This document shows, piece after piece, positions 20,896 to 32,300 of a DNA stretch of 64,000 nt. Source of the stretch: Nemertoderma westbladi. Lineage: Eukaryota > Xenacoelomorpha > Nemertodermatida > Nemertodermatidae. The stretch lies in the NCBI GenBank assembly GCA_032718475.1, contig JAUCBJ010007673.1:1-64000 (forward strand), written 5' to 3'. Within the stretch, counting starts at the first letter, position 1, and every line of letters begins with the position of its first letter. A program made the position numbers and the translations under genes. The notes under the pieces were generated by a model that was given only the letters and a program-made list of their open reading frames with translations, had not been told where the DNA came from and did no database searches.

Positions 20896-22401
20896 TGCGA
20901 TTTCGTTCATTAATAAAATCTACTTTAGTTCACTTACTACTACTTTAGTATACATTATCTTATCAATATTCTGTCGTGCTTAGTTTATTCTCAGATTACA
21001 TTGTATTATAATTGTATCTTCTGTAATAAAGTCAGAATATTCTCTCAGCTTTTCTGTTTTACTATGGTTTCACTACGGTGAACAAACTCGGGGACAGGAT
21101 GGCCAGCTAGAGATCGGGCCGCAGCAATGAACGGGAACATCACGGGAATGTAGACGAGAGACAACCCGCAATACCATTTAGAGTTATTCGCCCATCGCCT
21201 GAAAGGTTAGACAGCGTTCGATCCTTGCTACCTAAGTGTAAGACCAAAAGATCAAAGGTAGACGTAGTGACACGCTGTAAGCCTAAAATTACATCATAGG
21301 GACTGTACTGTCTTGATTCAGGAAAAAACCGCAGTAGACCTTCATATTCCTACGGGAGGAGAGAGAGCAGATACTAGTACGCAGATAGGACGTAGGCACA
21401 CCGGTACAAGGCATACACATTGGTTAGGGTGCAGCAAACTGTACGCTTAACTCTTGCTAAGTACAGGTGTGTGTGCGACTATTTGCAGTACGACCGTGTC
21501 TATTACATCAGAACTTGTAGGCTAGGGGGTTGCTGTGTTTTCACCTGAATTGGGATTGTACCGTTCAGGCGGTAGGGCAGTTTACGCTAGGCGCAAATAA
21601 ATTGAGGCTATCAGGGATATACTAACATCTACCGTGTCCCCGCCAACGCCCTAATAGGAAGTTACCCGGACTACCTGGGTGACTAAAATTCTGGATAGGA
21701 GCCAGGATAGCTATTAGTACCCGTACGCCTACAGTAGTAAACTAACACATCTCTTCTTAGTATCAGGGACCTGGTACCTAAAATTGCCGAATTCTGGGCG
21801 TAGTATTAACCTTATGCCTGAATTTGAGTCCTGGAAATACGCAAGAGGGGAAGGAACCTTATCATTCGTGAGTATTAGACCTACAAGTTATAAAATTAGA
21901 ATATTCGTAAAATGCACACCGTACCCAGTAATTATATATGTGAAGGAGCAAAACTGCTTTGACCGTTCAGAATTAACACGCGCGCGTTAGAAATTATTTA
22001 CACCTCAAAATATATAAAATTAACTTTCGTCCTTACTGCACTTTGCTCGCTAGTTAGACATCTCCAAATATCTGCCTCTGTACCTAGCTAGCGTCTCTTT
22101 GCCCAACCATATAAATCACACCGCGGCAAAGTATACGAGCCCCTTAGTCCGTCAGTGAGTCAGCCTGATTTTAGGATTCGCTGCGCGGGATTTTGTTTTA
22201 TCGAAGTTTGTCTGCTCGTAGACTGTTTTCTGCCTCACCGGTTAAAAGAGATCGATACTGCAATATATTCGCTTACTTAGGGTTTACTGTTTTGGTGAGA
22301 AGGTCGGATTTATGATTTGATTTACAAACTTTACAGTAGGATATTGCAGGTATTGTTACCGTCTCTTCCGATAGTAGGAATAGGCGTATCTCTCCAATTT
22401 A

Positions 22402-23211
22402 GTAGGAATATGTTTTACTGAACTACGGTTCGGTAGGACTAAAGTTATTTGAAAATTCTGTATTTTGAGGTAAAAATTTGTATTTGATTAGCTAAGTGCT
22501 AATTTTTTGAAATAAAATTTGATTTGAACCGCGTGTAAAATATTTTTGGAATTGAATACCGGTGTTTAAAAAAGGGTTTAAATACCATATTGTACCGGTA
22601 CAAAATTTTCGTAAAGTAAAACCTAACTCTTTTGTTTTTTCAGGATTCAGAACTCATTTCTAGGCTGTAACGGGAGCAAGACCGTGTTTAGCAAGTTTGG
22701 GAGATAGATAACTCAACAACTTTGGTTGGGAAAATCGCGTTTCGTCCGCAACGTTAAAAACGGAAAGGTTCACGTCCGGTTTGTATCTGGGAATCTGTTT
22801 TTCTGGAGAATTATTGGAGTGGGTGAGTTTGAAAAGTTGCATAAATAAGTTAGGCATTACCGTATTAGTTAAAATTATTGTGGGTTCCACTGTCTCAAGT
22901 ATTTATGCATTCCGTACGATTTCTTTGTTCATTGCTGAATTAGTCCGTATTATTGTATTTAATTTACCTTTTGATAACGCATATCGTTATCCGATTTATT
23001 TGTTGTAAAATTGGCCGCTAGGCTAATTTTATTATATACTTATTCCGTGACATTTATTTGCTGTAAAATTGGCCGTTTAGGCTAATTTTATCCATCTGCT
23101 ATAAAATCGGCCGGTAGGCTAATTTTATATGACTGTAATTAGTACCGTTTTATACAAATACGGTAAACTCGATACTTTGACACTCACTTCACTTGACTTA
23201 CAACTACCGAA
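22402..23211 (+). other. Element B leader
   Basis: An 810-bp leader between the 5' LTR and Gag. Its first 600 bp show no recognised motif and no PBS complementary to a common tRNA 3' end. Its last 210 bp carry three hairpin repeats, listed separately, ending 85 bp before the ORF1 ATG. Confidence 0.6.
23006..23127 (+). promoter_or_regulatory. Three tandem hairpins before gag (candidate packaging or translation signal)
   Basis: The same 26-27-base palindrome occurs at 23006-23031, 23064-23090 and 23102-23127. Each has arms TAAAAT(T/C)GGCC and GGCTAATTTTA around a 4-5 base loop. The loops differ (GCTA, GTTTA, GGTA) while the stems stay paired. This pattern suggests selection on structure. Position just upstream of the Gag start suits an encapsidation or ribosome-control element; the role is inferred. 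Confidence 0.75.
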
Positions 23212-26200
23212 ATGAGTGACAAACAAGACTATACGAAGAATACACAAACCGACTATGACTCATGTGACGGAGATAAGTCAGCAGCGGAAGAACAACAGGG
23301 GAAGACTCGCGAGCCTACCGAACCTACACCGTGTGCGTCACCAGTACATCCAACGGGAGTACCGGATGCCGTAGTACGAGGCGACGGCAGGACCGAGGAC
23401 TTTCTAACTGTTCCGCAACCTAGATATAGGGAAACGGAAATGGTAAGTTCAGCAGGAAGCACAGAAAGTGTGGTTAGAAGCGTCGGTGGATACATGGCGC
23501 ATATAACCAGGAGTATTGGAGAAGGCCAACGCATATTAGATGGGTTGACCGCTCCGATGTCTCGATTCGAGTTCTACACCCTCCAGGTTAGAGTACAGAG
23601 TAAAGTATATAAGTCCGTAGATAATCTAGTTGGCCTACAAGATCTAGCTAGACAGAGACAGGACATGGATACTCAACTTAGAATCCTCGAGAAACTAATG
23701 ATCACTAGAGAGAAACTAATTCAGTTTAAGTCGACGATTAGACAGATACAACAGGAACAAGCGGACCAGTTGTTAGGTGAGTCAGTTTCGGACGAATTAT
23801 TACAACCCGAGGAAGAACAGGAACTGTACCGACTGGATGGACAATTGGAACACCTGACGGACCACTTACGCATGTGCGGCGAAGACGTCGGCGATTTGGA
23901 AACCGTGCCGGAATACACGAGGGAAACTTCATTTGCACAAATCGAATCGGCACCGGGAATACTAAATCAATCATTGGTAAGTATTCGTAGCGAAATATGC
24001 GAAGGAAGTATAGTCACGTCAGAAGTTGCTCGACAACAGCAGCAGTTCTACAGACAGCAACACGAGATGGAAGAACAAACTCAACTGCTAATGATACAAA
24101 CAGCAGTAGAGGAAGAGAAAATACGTGTTGCGAATGTAGCGAGAATCTCTCATCTGCAGGAACAAGCCGAACTCGAAGCGGCCGAAATGGAAAGGTTAGA
24201 GTTGGACATTGCCCAACAAGCGGCAGCGACCGAGTTAGCGCAACGAACGGCAACAGCCGAGTTAGAGCGACAAACGGCAGCGGCAGCGGCAGAGTTAGAG
24301 CGACAAACGGCTGCGGCAGAGTTAGAGCGACAAACGGCTGCGGCAGAGTTAGAGCGACAAAGATTAGTTTCGGAAGCCAGAGTCGAGATGAAGACACGGC
24401 AAATAAAAGCCCAACAAGCGATACGACAAGCAGAGTTCGAGGCGCAACAACAACAAACGGAACAACGAGAAAAGGAAGTTAAACTTCGTTTCGAACTTGA
24501 AAAAAGGGCGAGAGAATTAGCCGAAACCAAGGAAAATCTGGATCTTCTAGCCCGCGACCGATCGATGAGATCTCGTGACGGACATGATTTGGACCAGTTA
24601 GAGGTAAGACATCGCCAAATTCAGGAACGGAAGAAGGAAGGAAGCGTAGGAGCACCCAGACGGGAACGACAATTAATAAAAGACGTGTGTCAACGATTCC
24701 CACAGGTAACTCATATGTTTGCACCGGTTACGACTAAGGAACCTGTTTCGATTGCGGGTAGTAGTGATATTTCTCCTATCCATGGTGCGACGGAACACAG
24801 GTTTGTTATTCCGGACGAGTTTATACCGCCAAGAGCAGCGTCGTCGCCTATTCCGAGAGTCAAGGTAAGTAACCCACCGATTACAGATCGTAGTAGTTTA
24901 TTGACCGGACCTGCGCTACTGACGACAAAACAGGTGAGTCCACCTTTGACACCTAAACCCGTTACACATTACGCTTACCCAATGACGTTTCGACCTACAA
25001 GGCCAGCGGTTTCAAATGCTGTCATCCGACCACCGGTCCAGTTTACATCGCAATCTACGACTTCGAGGAAGACTTGTGAGCCTACCGAACAACGGAGAAC
25101 AGTGGATACGCGACCGTTTAACCAGTTCACATCGCAATCTACGACTTCGAGGAAGACTTGTGAGCCTACCGAACAACGGAGAACAGTGGATACGCGACCG
25201 TTTAACCAGTTCACATCGCAATCTACGACTTCGAGGAAGACTTGTGAGCCTACCGAACAACGGAGATCAGTGGACGATGTTCCGAAACGAGCCGTTAGAA
25301 TTCGAACGACGCAACGGACGCGAGCACGTCGACCACCATATCCAGATGATAGTAGTACTTCGAGCGAATCGGATTACCCGAAACGCGAGGTATTTAGAAC
25401 AGGGGCGGCCGATGAATATAAACGCGAGCGTTCAGACAACTCCTTTGCAGACAATCCTCCACAGAATACACCAACACAGAAGGCGTTACAACCAACGGAC
25501 GCAATTAGTACACAACAGTTCGCCGACATTCTGCGACCAGTTGTCAACAAGTTGGCTCAGATCGAGGAGCGTCTGGAGGAAGTTCAAACCGATAGTTCGA
25601 GGAACACCGAATTCGAACACAATAGACACCCGAAGGCACCACAAAGACCGGTACCTTCAAACCCCACATCGTATCAGGGAAAAGCGCCCAGAAGGGAGAA
25701 CATCAACCAGGTTACCAACCAAGGACGCGAAACTCTGAACGTTGCCGAGGAGATAGCGAAATTCGCAGCCAGACAAGGATTGCCGGTACAACAACCACCG
25801 AAGTTCTCCGGTAGCTCAAAACACTGGCATACCTTCGTAGACTATATCGAATCCCAGATCGCCGTGTGCGCCTTTACATCACGGGAGAAGTTCAATTACC
25901 TGCTCCAAACGTTGTCAGGAGAACCTAAACGTTTGGCGGAGACCTTCGTCGGTGTACCGGACGCTTTCGAACTAGCGTACGATCGTTTGACTTCGATATA
26001 CGGAGGTACAGTGAGTATGGCCAGGTCAGTAATAGAGGAACTCTGTAAGGGAGGGGCTATCACTAAACCCGTCGACTTACTAAAACTGGCTGACGAGATT
26101 AAGAACGCTATCACTACCTTAAGATCAATTGGACAACTTGATTACGGGAATACCCCTACAGTTCTATTAAAGATAATAGGACGACTCCACCATCGACTTC

Positions 26201-28173
26201 GTCGGGAGTGGAGGAAGGTCGAATACCAGCGAGAGGAGCGGGGAGGATTCTTAAAATTAGAAGATGTGTACCTTTTAATATCCAGGGAGGCGGTAGTAGA
26301 AACTCGATCTAACTATACCGACCAGCACATCGTGGCAGAAGGGATCACACTGCCATCCTCCAACCGACAAAAACCCCAGACAACATCCACAAAGACGGCC
26401 ACTTACGCCACACCGACGGAATCACGACAATTCTCAGACGGTAATAGAGTATCTGCGCCCATTGGGACGAAACAGACGAGACAGCAACTCAGCGCCGACT
26501 TCAACGGCTGCCAATACTGCGAACATCTAGGTAAGCGGTATATTGGTCACAAGTTACGAGGTTGTCGACAATTTCGCGAGTTGAACTCGGAAGAACGACG
26601 GCTGCAGATACGGCCACTGGACTCTTGTTGGCGGTGTACGCGACACGGACACGTCCGTAAGGATTGCCCAAATACCGACACTTGTCCATCCTGTGGACGC
26701 AACCACGACGGTCTGCTCCTCACAGACAGCCACACGCCGACGAAACGCTTCGCCAGGGAACACCCGGAAGCAGCAGCGAGATGTGATGCAGCCTACCGAA
26801 AACGAGAATCGAAAACGACTCCAACTTTCGTGACCCATATTGAGGATTGCTTCTCAGAACAATCCGGATCGTCGGACGAAGAATCAGAAAACGACGACGA
26901 ATATTCTAATGGAAACGAACAACCGTCAATCGCGCTCCTGACCACTGACCAACTGAAGGGATTCAGTGTAATCCCGATTAAGGTTACTGGCACAAAGGGG
27001 AGTAAGAGGATTTACGCGATTCTAGATTCAGCCTCATCTCACAGTTACGTGGATGAAAAGATAGCTGACGTCGTAACGGATCTCAGACAAGGTAAACACG
27101 TCAGTTATACAGTAAGTAGTATGCATGGCCAGCGTGCAATACCAGTGACACGAGTTAAGTTGGACTTAGACTCTCTTCTTCCAAAATCGCAACACAGCGA
27201 GAGGGAGAGATCTTTGTTACCCTTTAGAGATCTAACCTTTGCGGCCACGAAGGACTTTAGTAACCTACTAGGTCCAGTGCCGGAACAATCTCTGGAGGAC
27301 CGTAAGTATTTCAGACACCTTGGTGTACCCGAATGTCCTGTCAATTATAGATCGGTAGCAATGCTGATCGGGACGGACCAATTCAACCTACATCAGGTGT
27401 GGGAAACCAGACCGTCGGCAGTTGTAGCAGGAAACGCATACGCCTGCAGAACGCCGATAGGGTGGTATACTCGAGCGCCTGTGCGCACACTAGACGTAAG
27501 TGACGAGGAAGACGATGTACAGAGTACATGTAGTTTATTAACTACAAATTCAATTCATTCCTTTTCACACGACATGGACCATACTACACTACAGTCGACA
27601 AAACATGACAGACGTGTAACTAGTATGATAAGTCACAAGGAGCAGCTAACCCACAAGGTGAGTTTAGAACTTGGGGAGAAGACGAATCAGCTAGAGATTC
27701 CATCGACGACAGATGATAGGCTTGCGAGTCTACCTACCCCAATAACCTCAACAGTGCCCGTCGATATCGATGATGACGCGTTGAGAAATCATCAGTTGGA
27801 ACAAGCCGCCTTGGACAAAGAATTAACGGAGAAGACTATCAGGTGGTTAGAACAAGATACAGCTGAACCTGGTAGCTACGAACCTTGCATGTCGGAACAG
27901 GAGAAACAATCTCTAAAGATCATGGAAGATACTATCCGACAGACGGAGGACGGACATTACGAGGTGGGGATGTTATGGCGTAGCCAAAGTCCTAAACTTA
28001 TAAATAACTACCCACTGGCTTTAAGACGTCTACACTCAATACGACAACGTCTATTAAAGGACGAGAAAGCCCATCTGCAGTACAACACTCAGATGGAGAC
28101 GTATTTGACTGAAGGATACGCTATCCGAATGACTAACCCGGAGCGAGTACCTAAAGAGGTGAGGTCTCTATAG
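23212..28173 (+). CDS. gag-pr: Element B ORF1: Gag-protease, ending in the first part of RT (1653 aa)
   Basis: The start is at 23212 (MSDKQDYTKN), the first ATG after the three hairpins. In order: an N-terminal helical region; a long coiled coil at about residues 280-450 with repeated AELERQTAA units; three copies of a 28-residue repeat (84 bp each, from 25039); a DUF1759-type Gag domain at about 860-990 (PPKFSGSSKHW...); zinc fingers including CWRCTRHGHVRKDC from C1139 and CPSC after it; and a DUF1758 aspartic protease with DSA at D1272 (ILDSASSHSYV). The last about 60 residues (from NNYPLALRRL to GYAIRMTNPERVPKE) are the beginning of a BEL/Pao reverse transcriptase. The frame stops at 28171-28173 inside a later insertion; RT continues in ORF2 in another frame. 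The active site reads DSA where the A/D family has DSG. Confidence 0.92.
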   Translation: MSDKQDYTKNTQTDYDSCDGDKSAAEEQQGKTREPTEPTPCASPVHPTGVPDAVVRGDGRTEDFLTVPQPRYRETEMVSSAGSTESVVRSVGGYMAHITRSIGEGQRILDGLTAPMSRFEFYTLQVRVQSKVYKSVDNLVGLQDLARQRQDMDTQLRILEKLMITREKLIQFKSTIRQIQQEQADQLLGESVSDELLQPEEEQELYRLDGQLEHLTDHLRMCGEDVGDLETVPEYTRETSFAQIESAPGILNQSLVSIRSEICEGSIVTSEVARQQQQFYRQQHEMEEQTQLLMIQTAVEEEKIRVANVARISHLQEQAELEAAEMERLELDIAQQAAATELAQRTATAELERQTAAAAAELERQTAAAELERQTAAAELERQRLVSEARVEMKTRQIKAQQAIRQAEFEAQQQQTEQREKEVKLRFELEKRARELAETKENLDLLARDRSMRSRDGHDLDQLEVRHRQIQERKKEGSVGAPRRERQLIKDVCQRFPQVTHMFAPVTTKEPVSIAGSSDISPIHGATEHRFVIPDEFIPPRAASSPIPRVKVSNPPITDRSSLLTGPALLTTKQVSPPLTPKPVTHYAYPMTFRPTRPAVSNAVIRPPVQFTSQSTTSRKTCEPTEQRRTVDTRPFNQFTSQSTTSRKTCEPTEQRRTVDTRPFNQFTSQSTTSRKTCEPTEQRRSVDDVPKRAVRIRTTQRTRARRPPYPDDSSTSSESDYPKREVFRTGAADEYKRERSDNSFADNPPQNTPTQKALQPTDAISTQQFADILRPVVNKLAQIEERLEEVQTDSSRNTEFEHNRHPKAPQRPVPSNPTSYQGKAPRRENINQVTNQGRETLNVAEEIAKFAARQGLPVQQPPKFSGSSKHWHTFVDYIESQIAVCAFTSREKFNYLLQTLSGEPKRLAETFVGVPDAFELAYDRLTSIYGGTVSMARSVIEELCKGGAITKPVDLLKLADEIKNAITTLRSIGQLDYGNTPTVLLKIIGRLHHRLRREWRKVEYQREERGGFLKLEDVYLLISREAVVETRSNYTDQHIVAEGITLPSSNRQKPQTTSTKTATYATPTESRQFSDGNRVSAPIGTKQTRQQLSADFNGCQYCEHLGKRYIGHKLRGCRQFRELNSEERRLQIRPLDSCWRCTRHGHVRKDCPNTDTCPSCGRNHDGLLLTDSHTPTKRFAREHPEAAARCDAAYRKRESKTTPTFVTHIEDCFSEQSGSSDEESENDDEYSNGNEQPSIALLTTDQLKGFSVIPIKVTGTKGSKRIYAILDSASSHSYVDEKIADVVTDLRQGKHVSYTVSSMHGQRAIPVTRVKLDLDSLLPKSQHSERERSLLPFRDLTFAATKDFSNLLGPVPEQSLEDRKYFRHLGVPECPVNYRSVAMLIGTDQFNLHQVWETRPSAVVAGNAYACRTPIGWYTRAPVRTLDVSDEEDDVQSTCSLLTTNSIHSFSHDMDHTTLQSTKHDRRVTSMISHKEQLTHKVSLELGEKTNQLEIPSTTDDRLASLPTPITSTVPVDIDDDALRNHQLEQAALDKELTEKTIRWLEQDTAEPGSYEPCMSEQEKQSLKIMEDTIRQTEDGHYEVGMLWRSQSPKLINNYPLALRRLHSIRQRLLKDEKAHLQYNTQMETYLTEGYAIRMTNPERVPKEVRSL
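25039..25290 (+). repeat. Three tandem 84-bp repeats in element B gag
   Basis: Units start at 25039, 25123 and 25207. Each encodes 28 residues containing SQSTTSRKTCEPTEQRR. The first two are nearly identical and the third diverges at its end. Each unit carries one copy of the 20-nt motif that recurs across element B (25067, 25151, 25235). The repeat lies in a Ser/Thr/Arg-rich linker between the coiled coil and the Gag core. Confidence 0.9.
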
Positions 28174-29345
28174 GGGTGCTCGGAAAAGGCGGCGGCGGAC
28201 TCGTGAGGGTCTGGGGGCACGTTAAATCTGGGTTTATAGTGCTAGGGAGATACTTAAGGCCCTCGTGTCTAACGAACCATGAATTGCCATGGTGCCGTGG
28301 TTCCGTCTAGTCGGCCTGTTGCCGTACTGCCAGTCCTGTACACAGTAGGGGTGGTGGCATGGCGTGATTTGTGGCTCATGTGGCGTGAACTATGTTTTGT
28401 ATGTGGGCGATCAGTGGCAGTTTGCTTGGGGCTTGGATGGTTCCATTGACCGTCAGCTGTTCCGTTTTTTTGATACTATATGTTATTGTCTCCATGTTCA
28501 GCTGATTGGTCTTTGGTGGCATTGGAAAAACCGTCGGGTCTTGAGCTTTCTGTTGCTGTGGGTACGTGAGTACACGTGATTGTATGTGTGGCCACTGCGA
28601 GTGGGTATGGGAACCCTTGCCAGTTGGACAAGACGCCGCTGGTATTAGTAGGACCATACTCTACTGCACCCCAGCATACTTTGTGCACACAAAGTTATTT
28701 TACCCTGTCGGTAAAATAAGGTACTCTCGACTCTTTTCGAGTTTCAGTCGATACAATTTTGTCCCTTCCGATTTTGTCTTTCCCGATTTTGACCTCGATT
28801 TTGTCTTACCCGATTATGTCCTCTGTGTGTGCATGGTATGTGTCAGATTTTGTGTTTACCGTAGTGTACTTGATTTCGTGAACATCTGTTGAGTACACGT
28901 GTACAGGACGGGTAAGTGGTTACTTGTTCCTAGCTTTCGAGTTAGTCAGTATTGTTGAGGAACGGTGTCCCCTCAATACTGCCGGCGAGGCAGGTGAAAA
29001 CGTGTCAATATTCCATGTTGGGTAGCGCAAGCCCGCTTGGGACAAGACCGTCGGTTAGGCCCAAGGGCGACCTTGGTGCTCGATCGCTATCGACTGGTCC
29101 ACCTGCCGGTTGACTCTTTGTTATACTTTGAGTTGGCTCAATGTACAGTCAGGCCACAGTAAGTTGACAGTAGCCGCTCATCTGGCTACACGTTCGACGA
29201 GCTGTGCCGGTGTGATCGGGGGACCGAAAACAGAACCCGGGAAGCATCGGGCCACCCTGCGGCCTGGTTTGGTTTGTCACCGGCCCCCAGGGTGGTGGAA
29301 AGGTGTCCGCCTCGTGGGTGCGCCTCGGGGAGGAGCCCAGAAGGA
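28159..29345. mobile_element. GC-richer insertion of about 1.2 kb splitting element B reverse transcriptase
   Basis: Protein similarity to RT stops after VPKE (28147-28158) and resumes at HKWTD/QTYYLPHH from about 29346. In element D these two parts are only about five residues apart. The intervening sequence is unlike the rest of B, contains several C/G-rich stretches and TTTCCCGATTTTG-like repeats (28745-28815), and encodes nothing recognisable. Its length is 3n+2, which explains why ORF1 and ORF2 are in different frames. I found no clear target duplication, so the exact limits (plus or minus about 10 bp) and the class of insertion are unknown. An intron was considered: the left edge AAAGAG/GTGAGG is a good donor, but no AG near the right edge restores the frame with that donor. 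Confidence 0.7.
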
Positions 29346-32300
29346 CACAAGTGGACCGACCAGACATACTACCTGCCACATCACTATGTGAGACATCCCG
29401 ACAAACCAGATAAAGTACGCGTAGTCAATGACTGTGCGGCTCTGTTTGAGGGAATGTCCCTCAATAGTGAGTTGATGGATGGACCGAACATGAATAATTA
29501 TCTTATGGGGGTGATTATGCGCTTCCGTCAGCGTCAAGTAGCCTTTACTTGCGACGTTGAAGCGATGTTTCACCAAGTAAAAGCGTTAGAGCGAGACAGA
29601 GACAGTTTGCGGTTTCTCTGGTATCCGGAAGGGGACTTAAGTCTACCACCAGCGACTTACCAAATGCAAGTTCGCGTTTTCGGTGCCAGAGACAGCCCAA
29701 ATTGTACGATGTACGCCTTGAAGCAAGCCGCTAGAGATCAGAAACATCTGTATGACCCAGAGATAATTAGAATTGTAGAACGTGACTTTTACGTTGATGA
29801 CGGTTTACAAAGTTGCGACACAGTAGAACGTGCTACAATAGTAGCACATCAATTACGGGACTGCTTGGCGGGCGGAGGTTTTAACCTCACCAAATTCGCC
29901 TCAAACAGTGCCGAATTAGTTGACTCATTCGGAACTACTGAGCGTGGAGGAGGTGATATAGACCTAGAGTTCGAACCACTACCGACGACTAAGGTGTTGG
30001 GGCTCTTTTGGGACCCAAACACAGACAACTTTCGAGTGAAGGTGAGACTGGACAGTCAAGGGAACACGCTGACCAAGAGATCATGCTTGTCAAAATTGAG
30101 CCGATTGTTCGATCCGTTAGGATTCATCAGTCCAGTGATACTGCAAGCCCGCATTTATATGCGCAGTATATGGAAGGATGGACTAACATGGGACGAGCCG
30201 ATCTCATCAGACCAAGTGGACTTATGGAAGACCTGGGAGGCGGAATTGTCTTCGCTAGAGGATTATTTCATACCCAGGGTTTACTTTCCATTACAGAGTA
30301 CATTTCCTGACAACTTGGAACTACACTGTTTTTCTGACGCCAGTGACAACGGTTTTGGTGTGGCAGCGTATTTGCGCAGACAAGTAGAATCAGACGAGTT
30401 CGATGTTTCGCTCATTACTTCTAAGGCTAAGACCATGCCTACTAAGTATATGACGACACCACGAGCCGAGCTACAAGCCGCAACCCTGTCAACCACCATC
30501 GTGAACCTCATACAGACAGAACTACAGTCGAGTTTACAGATATTTTATTGGACTGACGCGACGTTAGTTTTATTTTACATAAACAACGACACTCTCGAAT
30601 TCAAGACATTCGTAGCTAACCGTCGCGCGGAAATTCTAGACCGTTCAATAAAAGAGGATTGGCGACATTGCCCCGGACCACAAAACCCAGCTGATATTGC
30701 GTCGCGAGGAATGATGCCTGAGGAATTCTGTAAACCGGAGAACAAAGAGTTTTGGCAACACGGACCCCAGTTCTTGCAGAAATCGACACAAGATTGGCCT
30801 CCGTTATACGACAACAAGTCCAACACTATTCCCAAGGACGCCGAAATCAAAAAACCAAAAAGGGGGAAGACAAAGAAAAAGACAACGGCGGCAAAACTCA
30901 AGAAAAAACCGAAGGCGAAATGGAAGGATATAACTTCAAAGGTCAAGAGAGGAAGACTTGCGAGCCTTTCTACACCAGACATATCGCCAGACGGTCAACC
31001 AGACACGTTACCAGACGGTCAACCAGACATGTTACTAGACAGCCAACCAGACATTTTGCCAGACATATCACAAAATGTTCCACCAGACGCTAGTAACACA
31101 CTGACATACAGTAAAGCCGCAGTTTCCCTATTGGAGCGGCCTTCTATTGACAAACAACCAGATACGTTACCAGACGTATCGCCAGACACATTACTAGACA
31201 GTCGACTAGACATTAGTAATGTATCGACTAACAATAAAGCCGCAGTTTCCCTATTGGAGCGGCCTTGTATTGACAAACTACCAATTTTGACACACTTGAG
31301 CAACCATAAGCATGGTGAAACCTCATGTATTACAGATGTGGGTAGTACCTACGCTAATGTAAATACAGGTGTTACTTTGCGCTCAAGAGACATACCGAAC
31401 TTACAACCTACGGTGAGACCTGGGATTAATGTCGGCAGGAAAATAAGTTTACCGAAACCTGCTGACCCCATAGAGTTCAAACCACCATTAACGATCGACT
31501 TACAAAGTACCGACAATCAAGGTAAGAAGACAAAGAAGGACAAATTACTTGTAGACCCGGACGGATCAACAGTCAACAAGGGAATACTTACCGGCGGACC
31601 CGTGGGCCCTTCTAGTAATTCAAAACCTTCCAAATTCTCCATTGACTTACCTGATGACGTCACAAATACTCATGTCGACCGTATTGTAAACCTAACAGAT
31701 TCTTGGTCAAACGCTTGCCGAAAATTAGCGTGGATTGTACGTTTTGTACAATACGTTAAAGGCAAACGTGACTTTACACGTCGACTTACATTGGCTGAGA
31801 TTGACAGGTGTGAGATTAAATTAATTCGCCATTACCAACTGCGATATTTCGCGCGCGAATTCACATCTATACATCAAGGTCAACCAATCAAGTCGTCACC
31901 GATACTGAGTTGGAGTCCGATTATTTACAATGGCTTAATTTGTCATAAATCTCGGCTTCAAAACATTGACTTTAACACAAACTTTAGGTACCCAATAATA
32001 ATACCGCAACACCACGAACTACAACGTGCAATGATACTGGACGCACATCTACATCTGAAACACGCTGGAAGACACCACTGTCTTTCCTACTTACGTACTA
32101 GATTTGTATTAATTAGACCCAGTAAAGCATTAAGTTCCGTGACACGTACGTGTATTATTTGTAAAAAGGTACATTCTAGAATAGGTACCCAAGAAATGAG
32201 TGAACTACCACAAGCACGACTTCAAGCATTCAGACCACCTTTTACAGAGACTGGAATTGATTGCTTTGGTCCCATACATACGAAACGTGGACGTATACTA

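Larger units (their letters stand above)
20476..22401 (+). repeat. Element B 5' LTR (1926 bp, TA...TA ends)
   Basis: It starts TATAGAATTATATTCCC and ends CTCCAATTTA; both limits are set by the repeat match with 38361-41522 and by the TTGTA duplications. These ends are not the usual TG...CA. It contains a tRNA-like pol III promoter (20609-20666), TATAAAAAGG at 20886-20895 and AATAAA at 21025-21030, so the transcript start and R region lie near 20910-21050 and the remaining 1.35 kb would be U5. No TGG-type primer site follows at 22402. Confidence 0.9.

Noticed and set aside
21784-21990. 68-codon frame repeated at 40905-41111
   Set aside because: It lies in the U5 part of both B LTRs; the repeat explains the duplication and there is no similarity or signal supporting translation.
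31133-31261. Central polypurine tract in B pol (GGAGCGG twice)
   Set aside because: The shared match to the 3' polypurine tract is only 7 bases, close to chance for a 21-kb element; kept only as a side remark in the linker finding.
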